A stretch of DNA of 64,000 bases, taken from contig NC_134710.1 of the NCBI RefSeq assembly GCF_043290135.1, positions 3,812,821-3,876,820 of the forward strand, in the 5' to 3' direction. Shown one piece after another: positions 43,655 through 54,534 of this stretch. This DNA is from Rhipicephalus microplus (Eukaryota > Arthropoda > Arachnida > Ixodida > Ixodidae). Positions within the stretch are counted from its first letter, which is position 1. The number at the start of each line of letters is the position of its first letter. The notes under the pieces were generated by a model. It ran no database searches and was not told where the DNA came from. It saw only the letters and a list, made by a program, of their open reading frames with translations. A program made the position numbers and the translations under genes.

Positions 43655-45706
43655 TGTTATTTATTTTGATTTATTTATTTCGATTACCCTCAGGGCACAT
43701 AAAGGCGTTACAGAGGGGTTCGGTAATACAACAAAAATGCAGTAAAAGTAGAAAATAAAAATACAAGTTAGTGAGAATACATGTTGAACAACAAAAAGTT
43801 ATTTAAGGCGCATAACATAATCCACCAGTGCAGTTTTGAATGACGATCCGTTTTCAAAGCCGGAGATGGAGGAGGGAAGGCGGTTCCACTCGGCACTGCT
43901 TTTTGGCAGAAAGGATTCGGAAAAAAAAAACATTAGTGCGACAGAGAGCAGTGAAAACTTTATGCTCATGATCAAGACGTGACGATACGTATGACGGTTG
44001 TGATATGAGCTCCTGTTTAATTGAATTGTCCAAGTGAAGAATTTTTCGGAAAATGCATGGACGAGAAATTTTTCTTCTAAGCTACAAATAAAGTAGTTCG
44101 AGATCTGATTTCATTAATGAAACGCTACCGGTGCAGGAATAGTTTCAGATAAGGAAACGTGCTGATTCATTTTGAACGGACTCAATAATGGTTTTGCTGT
44201 TTGTAGACCGGGAATCCAAACAGAAGACGCATACTCGAGTTTTGGTCTAATCAGTGTTTTGTAAAGTAGCAATTTTAAATGGCGTGGGGCATTAGAAAAA
44301 TTTCTGCGTATGTACCCGAGTGTTTTATTGGCATTGTTAGTAATGTATTGAATGTGTGTATATCAAGAACGGTTATCCGTTATGTGAATTTAGAGATACT
44401 TATACGAGGTTACGCATTGAAGATTGATGTTATTGATAGCATAGCTGAGAGGAATGGATGCATCAGAGCGACGTGAAACACTCATAATCATTCATTTCAT
44501 GGGATTTAATAACATTAGCCATTGTGAGCACCACTTTGATATGTTATCTAGATCTGACTGAAGAACGAGGTTATCATGCAGACCTTTTTCACGGTATACG
44601 ACACAATCATCAGCGAAATGTTTAATGGAACTATTATTTACGGTAGGTAAGTCAAAAATATATATTAGAAATTGCAAGGGACCCAAAACAGAGCCTTGAG
44701 GAACGCCAGAATTTACTTCACAGTGGGAGGATACGGCATCATTAGCGGTTACAAATTTAGTACGGTCAGTTAGAAAACATTCTATCCACTTCAAGATGTT
44801 GGGGTCAATATTAAGAGCACTGAGTTCAAGAAGTAGTAAGCGTGAGACACCCTGTCAAAAGCCTTAGCAAAATCTAAAAAGTACAGTCAATAACCAGTCC
44901 TTTATCTAAGAAGGATGAAATGTTATGCATAAAGATACAAGTTGTGTTTCGAAGGAATATTTCTTGCGAAACTCATGCTAAAATGAGGTGAAAAATGCGA
45001 TGGATTTAAGAAATGAAACGAGGTTAGTAAATATGACATGTTCGAGGATTTCGCAAGGAATGCTAGTGAGCGAGATGGGTCTGCAATGGAGAGGGGAATG
45101 CGGGTCACCTGATTTAAACAGAGGCATCACCTTCCTCACCTTCCAATCTGCAGGCACAGTCGAGTACTCAATAGACTGGGTGAAAACGTACATAAAAAAT
45201 ACAGTGGAGTACATAGCAGTATTTTTCAAAAACTTGGATATAATATCATCAGTGCCACAGAAAGACGATAGTTTTAAACCACGAATTAATGTCAAGATAC
45301 CCGCAAAATCAACTACAAGTGGATCCAGTGGGAAAAAATTGTTTTTGTACAAGTGCGGCTTCGTGTCAGTATAGCTATCAGAAAACGATTTTGCAAAGGT
45401 GTCATTTAGTACCATGCAACATTCTTCATTGCTCATAGCGCAGCCATCAGAAGCTGTAAAAGATATGCTAGTTTTCTTTTTTATTTGTATAGTGCTCCAA
45501 AATTTTGATGGATTAGTTGGAAGAAGTGATGGTAGATAAGTATTAAAAAAATACGGCTTTTGCCTGTTTTAACGCGATGCGATATGCACGCAGTGCGTGA
45601 AAATAAGCATTCCAACGGGTAGATGTTTGAATGCGTTTCGCAAGGCGAAAGAGGCGTTTTTTTGTTTGATAATCGTTTTAGTGTCGTCAATAACCAAGGG
45701 TAATTA
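43655..45706 (-). pseudogene. LINE (Jockey/CR1-type), 5'-truncated, minus strand
   Basis: Reading leftwards, LKQAK-like residues and FFNTYLPSLLPTNPSKFWS lie near 45580-45490. RT motifs follow in 45436-44978: GTDDIISKFLKN, VPADWKVRKVMPLFKSGDPH and RPISLTSIPCEILEHV. After a break comes FLDFAKAFDRVS, then SGVPQGSVLGPLQFLIYIFD and the catalytic HFADDCVVYREKG in 44794-44492. The thumb and C-terminus (SYKYL ... LIRPKLEYASSVW) continue with stops. The 3' end at 43655-43700 has the tail GGGTAATCGAAATAAATAAA. Multiple stops and frameshifts. It abuts the 3' end of an RTE element at about 45706. Confidence 0.8.
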
Positions 45707-46999
45707 GATGTAATTGCGATGGAAATGTGCAGAAAGAAAAGTGGACGAAAAGATAACTTGCGGTGGGCTGGGACCTAACATGCGACCTTCGAATAACGCG
45801 TCCGATGCTCTACCAATGGCTGTTATCCCCCAGCCCACTTTTATTGGGTATCATCATCAGCAGCAGCATGACTCTGTTCACTGCAGTACAAAGGCCTCTC
45901 CCACGTTCCACAAATCAACTCGGTCCTGTGCTTGTTGCTGCCACTTTACACCAGCAAGCTTCTTAATGTCATCGGTCCACCTAACTTTCTGTCTCCCCCT
46001 AGCCCGCTTGCCTTCTCTGGGAATGCAAGGATTTACCCTTATGCCCAGCGAAAATCCTTCTTACGCGTTTGATGCCCGGCCCATGTCTATTTCCTCTTCT
46101 TCATTTCGACTTTAATATCCTTAACCCCTGTTTGTTCCCGGATCCACTCCACTCTCTTCTTGTCTTTTAAGGTTACACCTATCATTTTCCTTTCCATCGC
46201 TCACTGCATTGTCCTCAATTTAAGCTGAACCCTCTTTGTAAGCCTCCAGGTTTTTGATCCATAGGTAAGTGCTGGCAATACGCAGCTTTTATATACCTTC
46301 CTCTTGAGCGATAGTGGTAATCTTAAAGTCATGATTTCAGAGTGCTTGCCGAATGTGCTCCACCTCATTCCTTTTCTTCTAGTTACTTCAATCTCGTGGT
46401 TCGGCTCGGCGGTTATTATCTGTCCTAAATAGACGTAGTGTTTTGCAACTTCAAGTGCACTATTACCTATCTCGAAGCGCTGTTTTCTTCTGAGGTTGTT
46501 GTACATTACTTTCGTTTTCTGCAGATTAATTTTAGGACATAACTTTCTGCTCTCTTGTATAATTCAGTAATATTGAGTTGTGAATCGTCCTCTGAGTTAC
46601 TCAGCAATGCAATGTCACCGGTAAAGCGTAGGTTACTAAGGTACTCTCTATTAACTCTTATCCCTAACTGTTCCCATTCTATGCCTCTGGAAACGTCCTG
46701 TGAGCACGCGGTAAATAGCAGTGGGGAGATTGTACCTCCCAGTTTACACCCTTCTTGATAGGTATTCTGTCGCTTTCTTTATAGAGCCCTATGGTATTAG
46801 TTGATCCTCTGTAGATTTATTTCAGTATGTTTATATATGCTTCGTCGACGCCCTGATTCTGCAGTCTGCATGACTGCTGATATTTCTACAGAATCAAATG
46901 ACTTCTGGTAATCTATGAAAGCCATGTATAGTGGTTGGCTGTGTTCTTAGAATTTCTCTACTACCTGATTGATAGTATGAATGTGGTCGATTGTTGAGT
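45707..46999 (-). pseudogene. RTE-type LINE, 3' portion
   Basis: Minus-strand fragments run HIHTINQVVEKF ... QPLYMAFIDYQKSFDSVE (46985-46855), then the catalytic strand as LRFTGDIALLS (about 46632-46600; the family has FADD, so the catalytic Asp pair is damaged). The frame 46506-46201 follows (NNLRRKQRFEIGNSALEVAK, HYVYLGQIITAEPNHEIEV, KRKVYKSCVLPALTYGSKTW). The 3' part has EWIREQTGVKDI and a long decayed tail. This is the RTE/BovB pattern. The upstream half is at 49501-50150, separated by a SINE and a plus-strand LINE. Confidence 0.8.
45762..45824 (-). repeat. tRNA-like segment at the RTE 3' end
   Basis: The minus strand reads CATTGGTAGAGCATCGGACG (A-box), TTATTCGAAGG and GTCGCATGTTAGGTCCCAGC (decayed B-box). 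It lies at the terminus of the RTE copy, either as part of its 3' end or as a separate tRNA-derived repeat. Confidence 0.5.
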
Positions 47000-47000
47000 A

Positions 47001-47238
47001 GCCGCGGTGGTCTAGTGGCTAAGGTACTCGGCTGCCGACTCGCAGGTCGCGGTATCGAATCCCGGCTGCGGCGGCTGCATTTCCTATGGAGGCGGAATTG
47101 TTGTACGCCCGTGTGCTCAGATTTGGGTGCACGTTAAAGAACCCCACGTGGTCGAAATTTCTGGAGCCTTTCACTACGGCGTCTCTCATAATCATATGGT
47201 GGTATTGGGACGTTGAAGCCTACATATCAGTCAATACA
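47001..47238 (+). mobile_element. Ruka SINE (nearly full length)
   Basis: Starts GCCGCGGTGGTCTAGTGGC, lacking the first few bases, and ends CATATCAGTCAATACA. Possible target duplication ATTGTTGAGTA (46990-47000) and ATTACTGAGTA (47244-47254), with two differences. It sits at the junction between the RTE 3' part and the plus-strand LINE. Confidence 0.9.
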
Positions 47239-49500
47239 CTGCAATTACTGAGTATTTAGAAAATACCTGGCCAAATTTCAATGATCACGATGTTGAAGTC
47301 CTTTGGAATAAATTTAAAAATATGTGTTTATTCTGTTTGCGAAACTTCGTACCCGATAAAGTTAAGAAGACCGCTAAATATACGCCCTGGATATCTAGAT
47401 CTATAATTCACCTTAAACGCAAAGCCAAGCGCTTGCGAAAAAAACGTACAGCGCCTCAACAACTCGCCGAAATTCATGCTACCCTTTTCAATGCTATTAC
47501 TCGTGCCAAAAATTTCTACTTTAACACTACTTTACCGAACTTCCTAAGAGAGAAACCACATAAATTCTGGAACTTTATTAGACAGCGCAATGAAAACATG
47601 ACTGAAATTTTAGTCGACGGATCTAAATTGACTAATCCTCGAGCAATCGCGAATCACTTCAATTTGTTTTTCCATAGCGTATTTTCGCAGTCTCAGTTGA
47701 AACAGAGTAATTCAATAGCTTCATACCCTGATGTCAATATTGTTTCCCACAATGGTGTCTTAAATATGTTACTTCGATTAAAAAACAAATCGACGCCAGG
47801 GCCCGATTGCATCCCGAACGCATTTCTCCGTCGTTATGCTGAAACTTTGACGAAATTTCTTGTACTTATTTTTGAATCTTCTCTTCGTACGGCCACGCTA
47901 CCTTCTGATTTTAAAATAGCCCGTATCGTACCTATTCCCAAAAAAGGCGACCCACTCATAATTCCCAGCTACAGACCCATATCTATGTTATCATCCGCCT
48001 GTAAGTTACTTGAACACGTTGTTTCTACGTTCATTACACAATTTTTAGATACCCATCAAATCCTTTCTCCATTTCAACACGGGTTTCGCAAGGGATTCTC
48101 GACCGTCACTCAACTACTTACAGTTGTTCACCACGCTTCTTCAGTTCTTGATAAGGGGGGACAGGTTGACCTCATACTCTTAGATTTTAGTAAGGCCTTC
48201 GATCGCGTATCGCACGACAAATTAATCGATAAATTAGTTCAAATCGGGCTTCCAGCGTTCATCGTCTCTTGGCTAACTGCCTATTTAAGTAACCGTAGAC
48301 AGTACGTCGACATTAATGGAAGCACTTCTGACGCTCTCCCTGTTACGTCTGGCGTACCGCAGGGAAGTGTGCTAGGCCCTTTACTTTTCCTTATTTTTTG
48401 TAATGACATTGTTAACTTTATAAACAGTCCGGTCCAAATACGTCTTTTTGCAGATGACTGTATACTTTTTAATGAAATAATAGCATCGAGGACCAACTTG
48501 CGTTAAACTCGGCGTTAGAAAACGTTGCTTCTTGGAGTAAAACTACAAACATGCAATTAAACCATGACAAAACAGTTTACCTCCGAATGACTAGAAAGAA
48601 ACACCCCCTTGAATTCTCTTATTGTACTTGTGACCAACCGCTTAAGCAAGTAGATGAACACAAATATCTTGGCGTAACATTAACCAGTACCTTAAGTTGG
48701 AACTCTCACATAACTAACATATGCGCTGCCGCTTTCCGTAAACTTTGTTTATTACGACACAAACTCAAAACCGCTCCCTCTGAGGTTAAATACTTAGCAT
48801 ATACTTCTATAATTAGACCTAAACTTGAATATGCCTGCGTTATTTGGGATCCTCACACTAAAACCAATATCGAATGCCTCGAAAGAATTCAAAGAAGGGC
48901 CGCCCGCTTTATTTATGGTATGTACGGTCCAACAGACTCCGTTTCTGCCCAGATGGAAAGACATGGTATCCCAACATTAGAATCACGACGTAAATTATTT
49001 AGGCTAAAATTACTGCACCAAATGGTTAACCGGAAGCTCTTATTTGATCACAGCCCCTACATTAGTCGCCTGGAAACACGGCGCGGTCGTCATTCACACT
49101 TCCTTGCCTTAACTCCGTATTTCTCCAAAACTAATCTCTTCAAATTTTCGTTTTTTCCGCGCACAATCTGTGAGTGGAACAATTTACCATTTGCCGCCCT
49201 GCTATCGACAGATTCTATTGACGCACATGTTTTCCTGAGGATGTAAAAATGTTTTGCAGTTTTTCTTTCTCTTACTTTCAGTGCCTTGTTGTTTCCCTTT
49301 GATTCCCTTTGCGATTCACACATTCCCACTTAAATCATCGCTGTTACGATAAGTTTGGTTGTATTGTTGTTGTATGTGTGTGGTGATTGAATTATTGTAT
49401 GCTGTGTGATGTTTGGCTTGATTGCCTTACTGCCAGTACCATTCCTGCTTGGGTTCCATGCCTGCAGTATCTTGTAAATAAATAAATAAAATAAATAAAT
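47239..49500 (+). pseudogene. LINE (Jockey/CR1-type) reverse transcriptase, one frameshift from open
   Basis: The frame is open from about 47239 (YLENTWPNFNDHDVEVLWNK) and runs through the ATG at 47322 to 48506. Motifs in order: KKTAKYTPWISRSIIHLKRK, FFHSVFSQS, KSTPGPDCIPNAFLRRY, IARIVPIPKKGDPLIIPSYR, PISMLSSACKLLEHVV, HGFRKGFSTVTQLL, LLDFSKAFDRVSHDKL, SGVPQGSVLGPLLFLIFCND and the catalytic RLFADDCILF. One frameshift near 48480 moves to the frame ending at 49246, which carries MQLNHDKTVYL, KYLGVTLTSTLSWNSHI, IIRPKLEYACVIWDPH and RIQRRAARFIYG. The 3' UTR ends in (AAATA)n at 49482-49500. The endonuclease is missing (5' truncation). It is the best-preserved LINE here. Confidence 0.88.
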
Positions 49501-50160
49501 AATGTATTCTAATGTTGCCTTAATTCTGTTAGCAATAACCTTTGTAAATAACTTGTATACGACGTAGAGCAAGCTGGTAGGTTTGTAGTTATTCAAGTCC
49601 TTATCACCTCCTTTCTTATGTATTATGATGTTAGCACTCTTCCGAGATTCCGGTACCCTCCCTGTCAGGAGACACTTCACTTTGTAAACAGGGTCGCTAG
49701 TTTTTCTAACACAATCTCCCCCGTCTTTCAGGAGGTCTGATGTTACCTGATCCTCACCAGCAGCTTTGCGTCTTTGCATTTCTTCCAAGGCTTTTATGAC
49801 TTCACCCATCATTACTGGTGGAATGTCATCTGGGTTACGGTAGTTCTTATATTAGGGTCGTGGTTGTACCGGCCACTGTACAGATCTCTGTAAAACTCCT
49901 CCGCTATATTCTATGGTATCCATATTGGTAGTTATTTTGCCTTGCTTGTCCCTTATTGCATACCTACGGTTTTCGCCTGTCCCAAGCTTCCTCTTCACCG
50001 CTTTGGCTTTCTCAGTTTTTAGACCGTGTTCAATTATCTCCACGTTATGCCTTCTGTAGAAGAAAGACACAGAAACAGCACCCTTGCTACATGTCGGCTG
50101 TTCTATTCTCTCCTTCGTTCTCCTCTCTCTTCCACTAAGACCCCCCCCCCCCCCCGCACG
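49501..50160 (-). pseudogene. RTE-type LINE, upstream portion
   Basis: The minus strand reads VIKALEEMQRRKAAGEDQVT, SDLLKDGG, ANIIIHKKGGDKDLNNYKPT and SLLYVVYKLFTKVIANRIK (49812-49530), the RTE RT fingers. The frame then meets the plus-strand LINE tail. Upstream, EIIEHGLKTEKAKAVKRKLG and NRRYAIRDKQGKITTNMDTI (50060-49900) fit the linker between endonuclease and RT. A G13 run at 50143-50155 marks the end of recognisable RTE sequence. Confidence 0.78.
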
Positions 50161-50775
50161 CACTCATGTCCAACCTCCATTACATCTAAATTACACTCGG
50201 TCACGCTGCGAAAGTTCATGGGGAGCTCCAAAATGCATTCGGGTAGACGACATCGGCTGTGCGTCAGTGGCCGTTGAAGGCCCACACGCCGAGTACCCTG
50301 AACTGTCATCGCAATCGACAATGTATGGCGGGTGGTGTTGGCGGTGCCTTGGGGGTCTTTGTCCACCTCACTCGGCTGCCAAACACTCGGGTGGGCAACC
50401 TTGGCTACTTCGATGTGGCTGCAGTACGTATCGCCGAATATTTTGTTGCCACAGTTTGGGGCGCTGGTAGTCGTCCAGAATTGTGGGCTGAGCAAGCAGA
50501 CGCTTGTGCACCGTAAAAGGTGTGAGGGTTCGGGCAAGTTTTGTGCACTTTTGGTGTGTCGTACGATGCGTGGACGTCCAAGGTGGTTTTATTCTACTGT
50601 AGTGAACCATCAACCAATCAATGAAGAGATCGCTCATTCGCTAGCCCAAAACAGCCAGATGGTTTTTTTTGCACATGAAAAAATACTAATGACAAAAAAG
50701 AATCCCTGAAATTACAATCATGAGTGACGCGGTAATATATTTGCCGCGGGCGCCAACCTATCTAGTTACGCCACT
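50161..50775. other. GC-richer spacer, not assigned
   Basis: Overlapping frames of 85-144 codons exist on both strands (for example 50103-50537 minus), but none shows a domain. The stretch may be unidentified repeat sequence. Confidence 0.35.
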
Positions 50776-50779
50776 GCGT

Positions 50780-50995
50780 GTACGTGGGTGTAAATTCACG
50801 CGAAATAACCCGAGATGATCGAAAGTTCAGGCACCCTCATGTGCCGCAACAGAGAGAAAAACTATGCCCCACAGGCTACAGCAGGTGCGTGCTGTAGCCT
50901 GTGGGGCATAGCTTTTCCAGTTCAGTCCTCCTCTACGGCGCACCTCATTAACGTATCGTAGTTTCGGCACGCAAATCTCCGAAAATTATTCTTAC
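50780..50995 (+). mobile_element. Decayed Ruka SINE interrupted by a hairpin sequence
   Basis: GTGTACGTGGGTGTAAATTC, ACGCGAAATAACCCGAGATG and ATCGAAAGTTCAGG correspond to the SINE body up to the GGAGCC block. After about 100 bp, CAGTCCTCCTCTACGGCGCA and CCTCATTAACG resume it. The intervening segment 50830-50925 contains a perfect inverted repeat. Confidence 0.55.
50862..50911. repeat. Perfect 22-bp inverted repeat (hairpin)
   Basis: CTATGCCCCACAGGCTACAG with CA (50862-50883) is exactly complementary to 50890-50911, with a 6-base loop GGTGCG. Flanking A and T runs extend the pairing after one mismatch. Confidence 0.95.
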
Positions 50996-50999
50996 GCAT

Positions 51000-52565
51000 A
51001 TAAAAAGGAGCTTTTTTTCAATGGAGTCAGTTGCAAGCTGACGGTGTATCTTATCTCCTTTTTCTTTTCGTCTAAGCGGATTGCGTCTTAAATATTTATT
51101 CATTGCTCAAGATTTAGTTGCTTGTTTTTTTTAATAAAGCCGTACACCCAGAATTATCGCTGTAGTTCCGTTTTACCTTCTGGAAATGGAGCAAATAATC
51201 TTCAGATGTTTTATTATTCCTTATTACGGACGCCATTGTTTTAACAGAAGGGGAACCAGGGGTCTATTTCAGTTAACTGCGGCACCATAAAGGCGATTTG
51301 TCATGAATTGAAGGAAAGCATCAGGTAAGCGATTTGCAGTTTAACTTAGCGTATTAATTATATACGCACTATATTATTACAGTCTGACGAGCAATGAGAG
51401 AAGCAGCACAAAACTTGTGTTGCCAACTCGACGTTTTCGTTTTTTTTTCTACATGAGCAATGTTCTCTGCTTCGGAAAGCAGTGGCACTTTTGGTCGTTA
51501 CAATAGGCAGTTTTGGGATAACGTGCGCAATGCTTAGAGTTAGCGCTGCTCGCCACTGCGCATGCGTCGTACGATAACCTCCAGTGGGTTCCAGTTGAGC
51601 AGTCGAAATAGCGGGTGATCGCAAGGACCGCAAAGAGAACACTATTCTAAAAATGCCTACCGACTTGTCTTCAGAAATAGAGCCATCCTGGGGAATTGCG
51701 CACAGGACACCACAGTACAGTGATAGTAAAAGTTTAGCAGTTCTATATGCGCAGTCTTATGCCTTGACATTGTTCAATAATACATTACAAGAAAGCTGCA
51801 GTGCCTTGACGACCGGACCTATAGCTCAAGGAGCCATAAAACTCAACTGAAATTAAATCAGATGACATTTTATTTCCACCATGCGCAATACACAGATGGA
51901 GGACAGAAAAAAAAAAACTGCGAAGAACCGGCTTGACTAGCCCGCAGCTTAAAGTATTCTATAGCGTGTGGGCAACAGCATAAAAAACAGTTCACGAACG
52001 AAAACATGGAAACGTATGAACACTCAGTCAAGGCCATATAACGCTAAAAAGGTTCGAGACATCTAGATGATGCGTTTGAAGCTGCTAGCAGCTGTGGTAT
52101 GATAACGTGCTCTCTGGCGACCTTCTTGAATGCTTAGCAGCTTGGGAAACGGCCGTCGACTCACTCACATAAGCGTGGAAAGGATGTATTCAGCGCTACG
52201 TACTGGAGGCCTCGAGTCCTTATAGGTAGAAGGCGGAGGAGAGTCTAGTCCTGGTCTGCGTAGTGGTGCTTTCGGCGTATGCGTCACGAATGAAACCACA
52301 CGGTCCCAGTCTTAGTAATTGGAAGTGACGTAATTACAGCAAATCACCTGATGTTTGAATAAACATTTCTGCGAAACCATTCATTTCATGATGTTAAGAT
52401 GTGCTGGCCCGGTGAAAGACCTTGCATTTCACTTGAATTGCTTGACGACATCCGACAGAAACACGCCTTCTTCAGTCTATGAGCACCTCGCGTAGTGCCC
52501 CAAATTGTATAATGACGTCGTGTTAAATGAGAAGGAACATATAATAATAGTAGTAGTTGTAGAAG
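51000..52565. other. Spacer, no gene seen
   Basis: AT-rich DNA. No domain or repeat family recognised. Confidence 0.4.
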
Positions 52566-52567
52566 TG

Positions 52568-52724
52568 TAACGTCCCAAAACAACCATATGATTATGCGAG
52601 ACACCGTAGTGCAGTACTTTGATTATTTAGACCACATGAAGTTCTTTAACGTGCGCCTAAGTCTAAGCACACGGACCTCAAGCATTTTTGCCTTCATGGA
52701 AAATGCGATCAACGCAGCCGTACT
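52568..52724 (-). mobile_element. Decayed Ruka SINE
   Basis: CGTCCCAAAACAACCATATG, ATTATGCGAGACACCGTAGT and GTTCTTTAACGTGCGCCTAA follow the minus-strand body. The tRNA head is missing. Confidence 0.75.
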
Positions 52725-52792
52725 TTCTACATTGAGCCATATGTTAAAATAACACCATGTTAGTTCGCGCGTCCGATTCACGGAAGCGGCTA

Positions 52793-52936
52793 CCACATTT
52801 CGACTGACGCAATCTGCTAGAATCCCGTGTTCTCAGATTTAGAAGCAGGTTAACCACACATGGTCGAACTATCGAGCCCTACACTACAGTTTCTCTCACA
52901 TTCTTATAGTTTTTTGGACGCTAAACCACCAACAAT
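52793..52936 (+). mobile_element. Very decayed Ruka-like SINE
   Basis: CCCGTGTTCTCAGATTTAGA, CACATGGTCGAACTATCGAG, CCCTACACTACAGTTTCTCT and GGACGCTAAACCACCAAC correspond to the body in order, with 25% or more change. Confidence 0.55.
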
Positions 52937-53409
52937 TATTATAAGAAGTATAACCGCTTTCTGTGACGGCACAAGACCAGGCCCGTGCCCCCCCCCCCCC
53001 CCCTTCCTTCCCTAATTTATTTTTTTCGTTATGGCATACTTTTCGAAAAAGACCTATATTAACGAGGTTTTTTCTCTTCCCCTGAAAAAACCTGCCTACG
53101 CTGTGGCGGCCGACGTGTCAATGACAGCTAATATGCTCATTTGATAAAATTGGAGCAATGCCATAATGGTCGTCAAAATTGGGGCGCCCTAAAGCTTTGC
53201 TTCTAGGAGCTCAACGGGACAGCGATCGCCTGTTCCTAGTGCGTACTTCGAACACTTATAGCGTAAAACTTTTTCGAACCAGCTATGCACCCTTTACATC
53301 GTCTTAAGTGCTAACCACTGGCTCGCGTACGCTCGCGCCTACGCGTCAAAAGCGTCTAGTCGCACCTGTGGAGGAAAAGGGCACGCAACCACTGGCAAGC
53401 GTCGACCGT
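52937..53409. other. Spacer with a C16 tract
   Basis: C-run at 52988-53003, then AT-rich DNA. No gene seen. Confidence 0.4.
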
Positions 53410-53886
53410 GGCTGTGTTCCAATACTCACCGTAGACGGCTAAATAGACAGCTAAATGGACGGCAGCCATCTTGAGCACCCTTCCAATGCTCACGTAGCCG
53501 GCAAAGTAGACAGGTCCGAGAAGACCGCATCGTAGACAAATACGATGCAGGCTACTTTGCTGTCTAAACACGATGGCGGCTCAGCGAATCACTCAGATAG
53601 ATGTCACTCAGATAGATGGAATGTTCGTCCGCTCACAAGCTAACGCTTTCCCAGACGCTCAATATGAGTAACGTCTATTTGTTTTTAATTTCAATGCGAA
53701 ATAAGCCAGAAAATACAACTGTTACGTTTGTTTATTTTAGCTTTTTTCTTCTCGACGCGAGGTGGCGCAATGTCGCGTAAAAGCCGTCTAAATGTGTTCA
53801 ATTTCTCGGACAGCATGGGCTCGACGCTGTCTTCTAAGCAGTCTTCGTAGACTGTCTACGTGCTGTCTAAGAATTGGAACACAGCC
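53410..53886. mobile_element. MITE-like element with 14-bp perfect terminal inverted repeats
   Basis: GGCTGTGTTCCAAT at 53410-53423 is the exact complement of ATTGGAACACAGCC at 53873-53886. Words such as GTAGACGGCTAAATAGACAG and CTGTCTAAACACG, and near the right end CTGTCTACGTGCTGTCTAAG, show further internal inverted similarity. The element is 477 bp with no coding capacity. A target duplication was not established. Confidence 0.7.
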
Positions 53887-54530
53887 CGCGTTGATGCTCA
53901 CGCGTCCAAGGCTGATGCGCAGTGTTGCTTGATCTTTTGGCTTAAAACTGTGCAAGTTCATCACAGAACGGCGCGTTCTCAAACGGAGCAGGTTCGCACG
54001 TTGCCGAAGATATGATAGCGCGTTGCAATGTTGATTGTGCTTCTCCCACCACAGTTTTGACTATTTCAGAACTAACTGACAGCGCAGTGAGGAAAGTAAC
54101 CACAGCGGTATGCACCAGCAATCAACATCAGTGCGTGTGCTCCGCTCCTGAGAACGAAACATTTACGTCTACGATACTGTATGTCTATGATAGGCGTACG
54201 CAGGGTTATTATAAATGGGGGGGGGGGGGGAGTTCGCTGCAGTGCCCCCTCCCTATTATGTCTATGTAGGGTATGCCTTTGTTCCCCCTCCTTATTATAA
54301 TAATCTATGGAGCTGACATTGCGCCCCCCTTCCTCTTCGGTGAATAAGGGGGGTGGCTGCCCCCTAGTTTAGTTTATAAACCAAGTTTATAAAAACCAAG
54401 GTGCATAGATCACCAGGTTGCTATAACTACACTACCAAATTCATTGATGTTATTGTGAATACCCTGGTACATTCAATAAATTTACACTTCATTACTTACA
54501 GAACTCATTAACTTAATAATCACACCAAAA
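53887..54530. other. Spacer with G-tract repeat
   Basis: GGCGTACGCAGGGTTATTAT leads into a run of 13 G at 54218-54230, followed by CCCCCTCC-containing blocks (54246-54365). This is one of several G/C-tract sites in the window. No gene. Confidence 0.4.
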
Positions 54531-54534
54531 ACTT

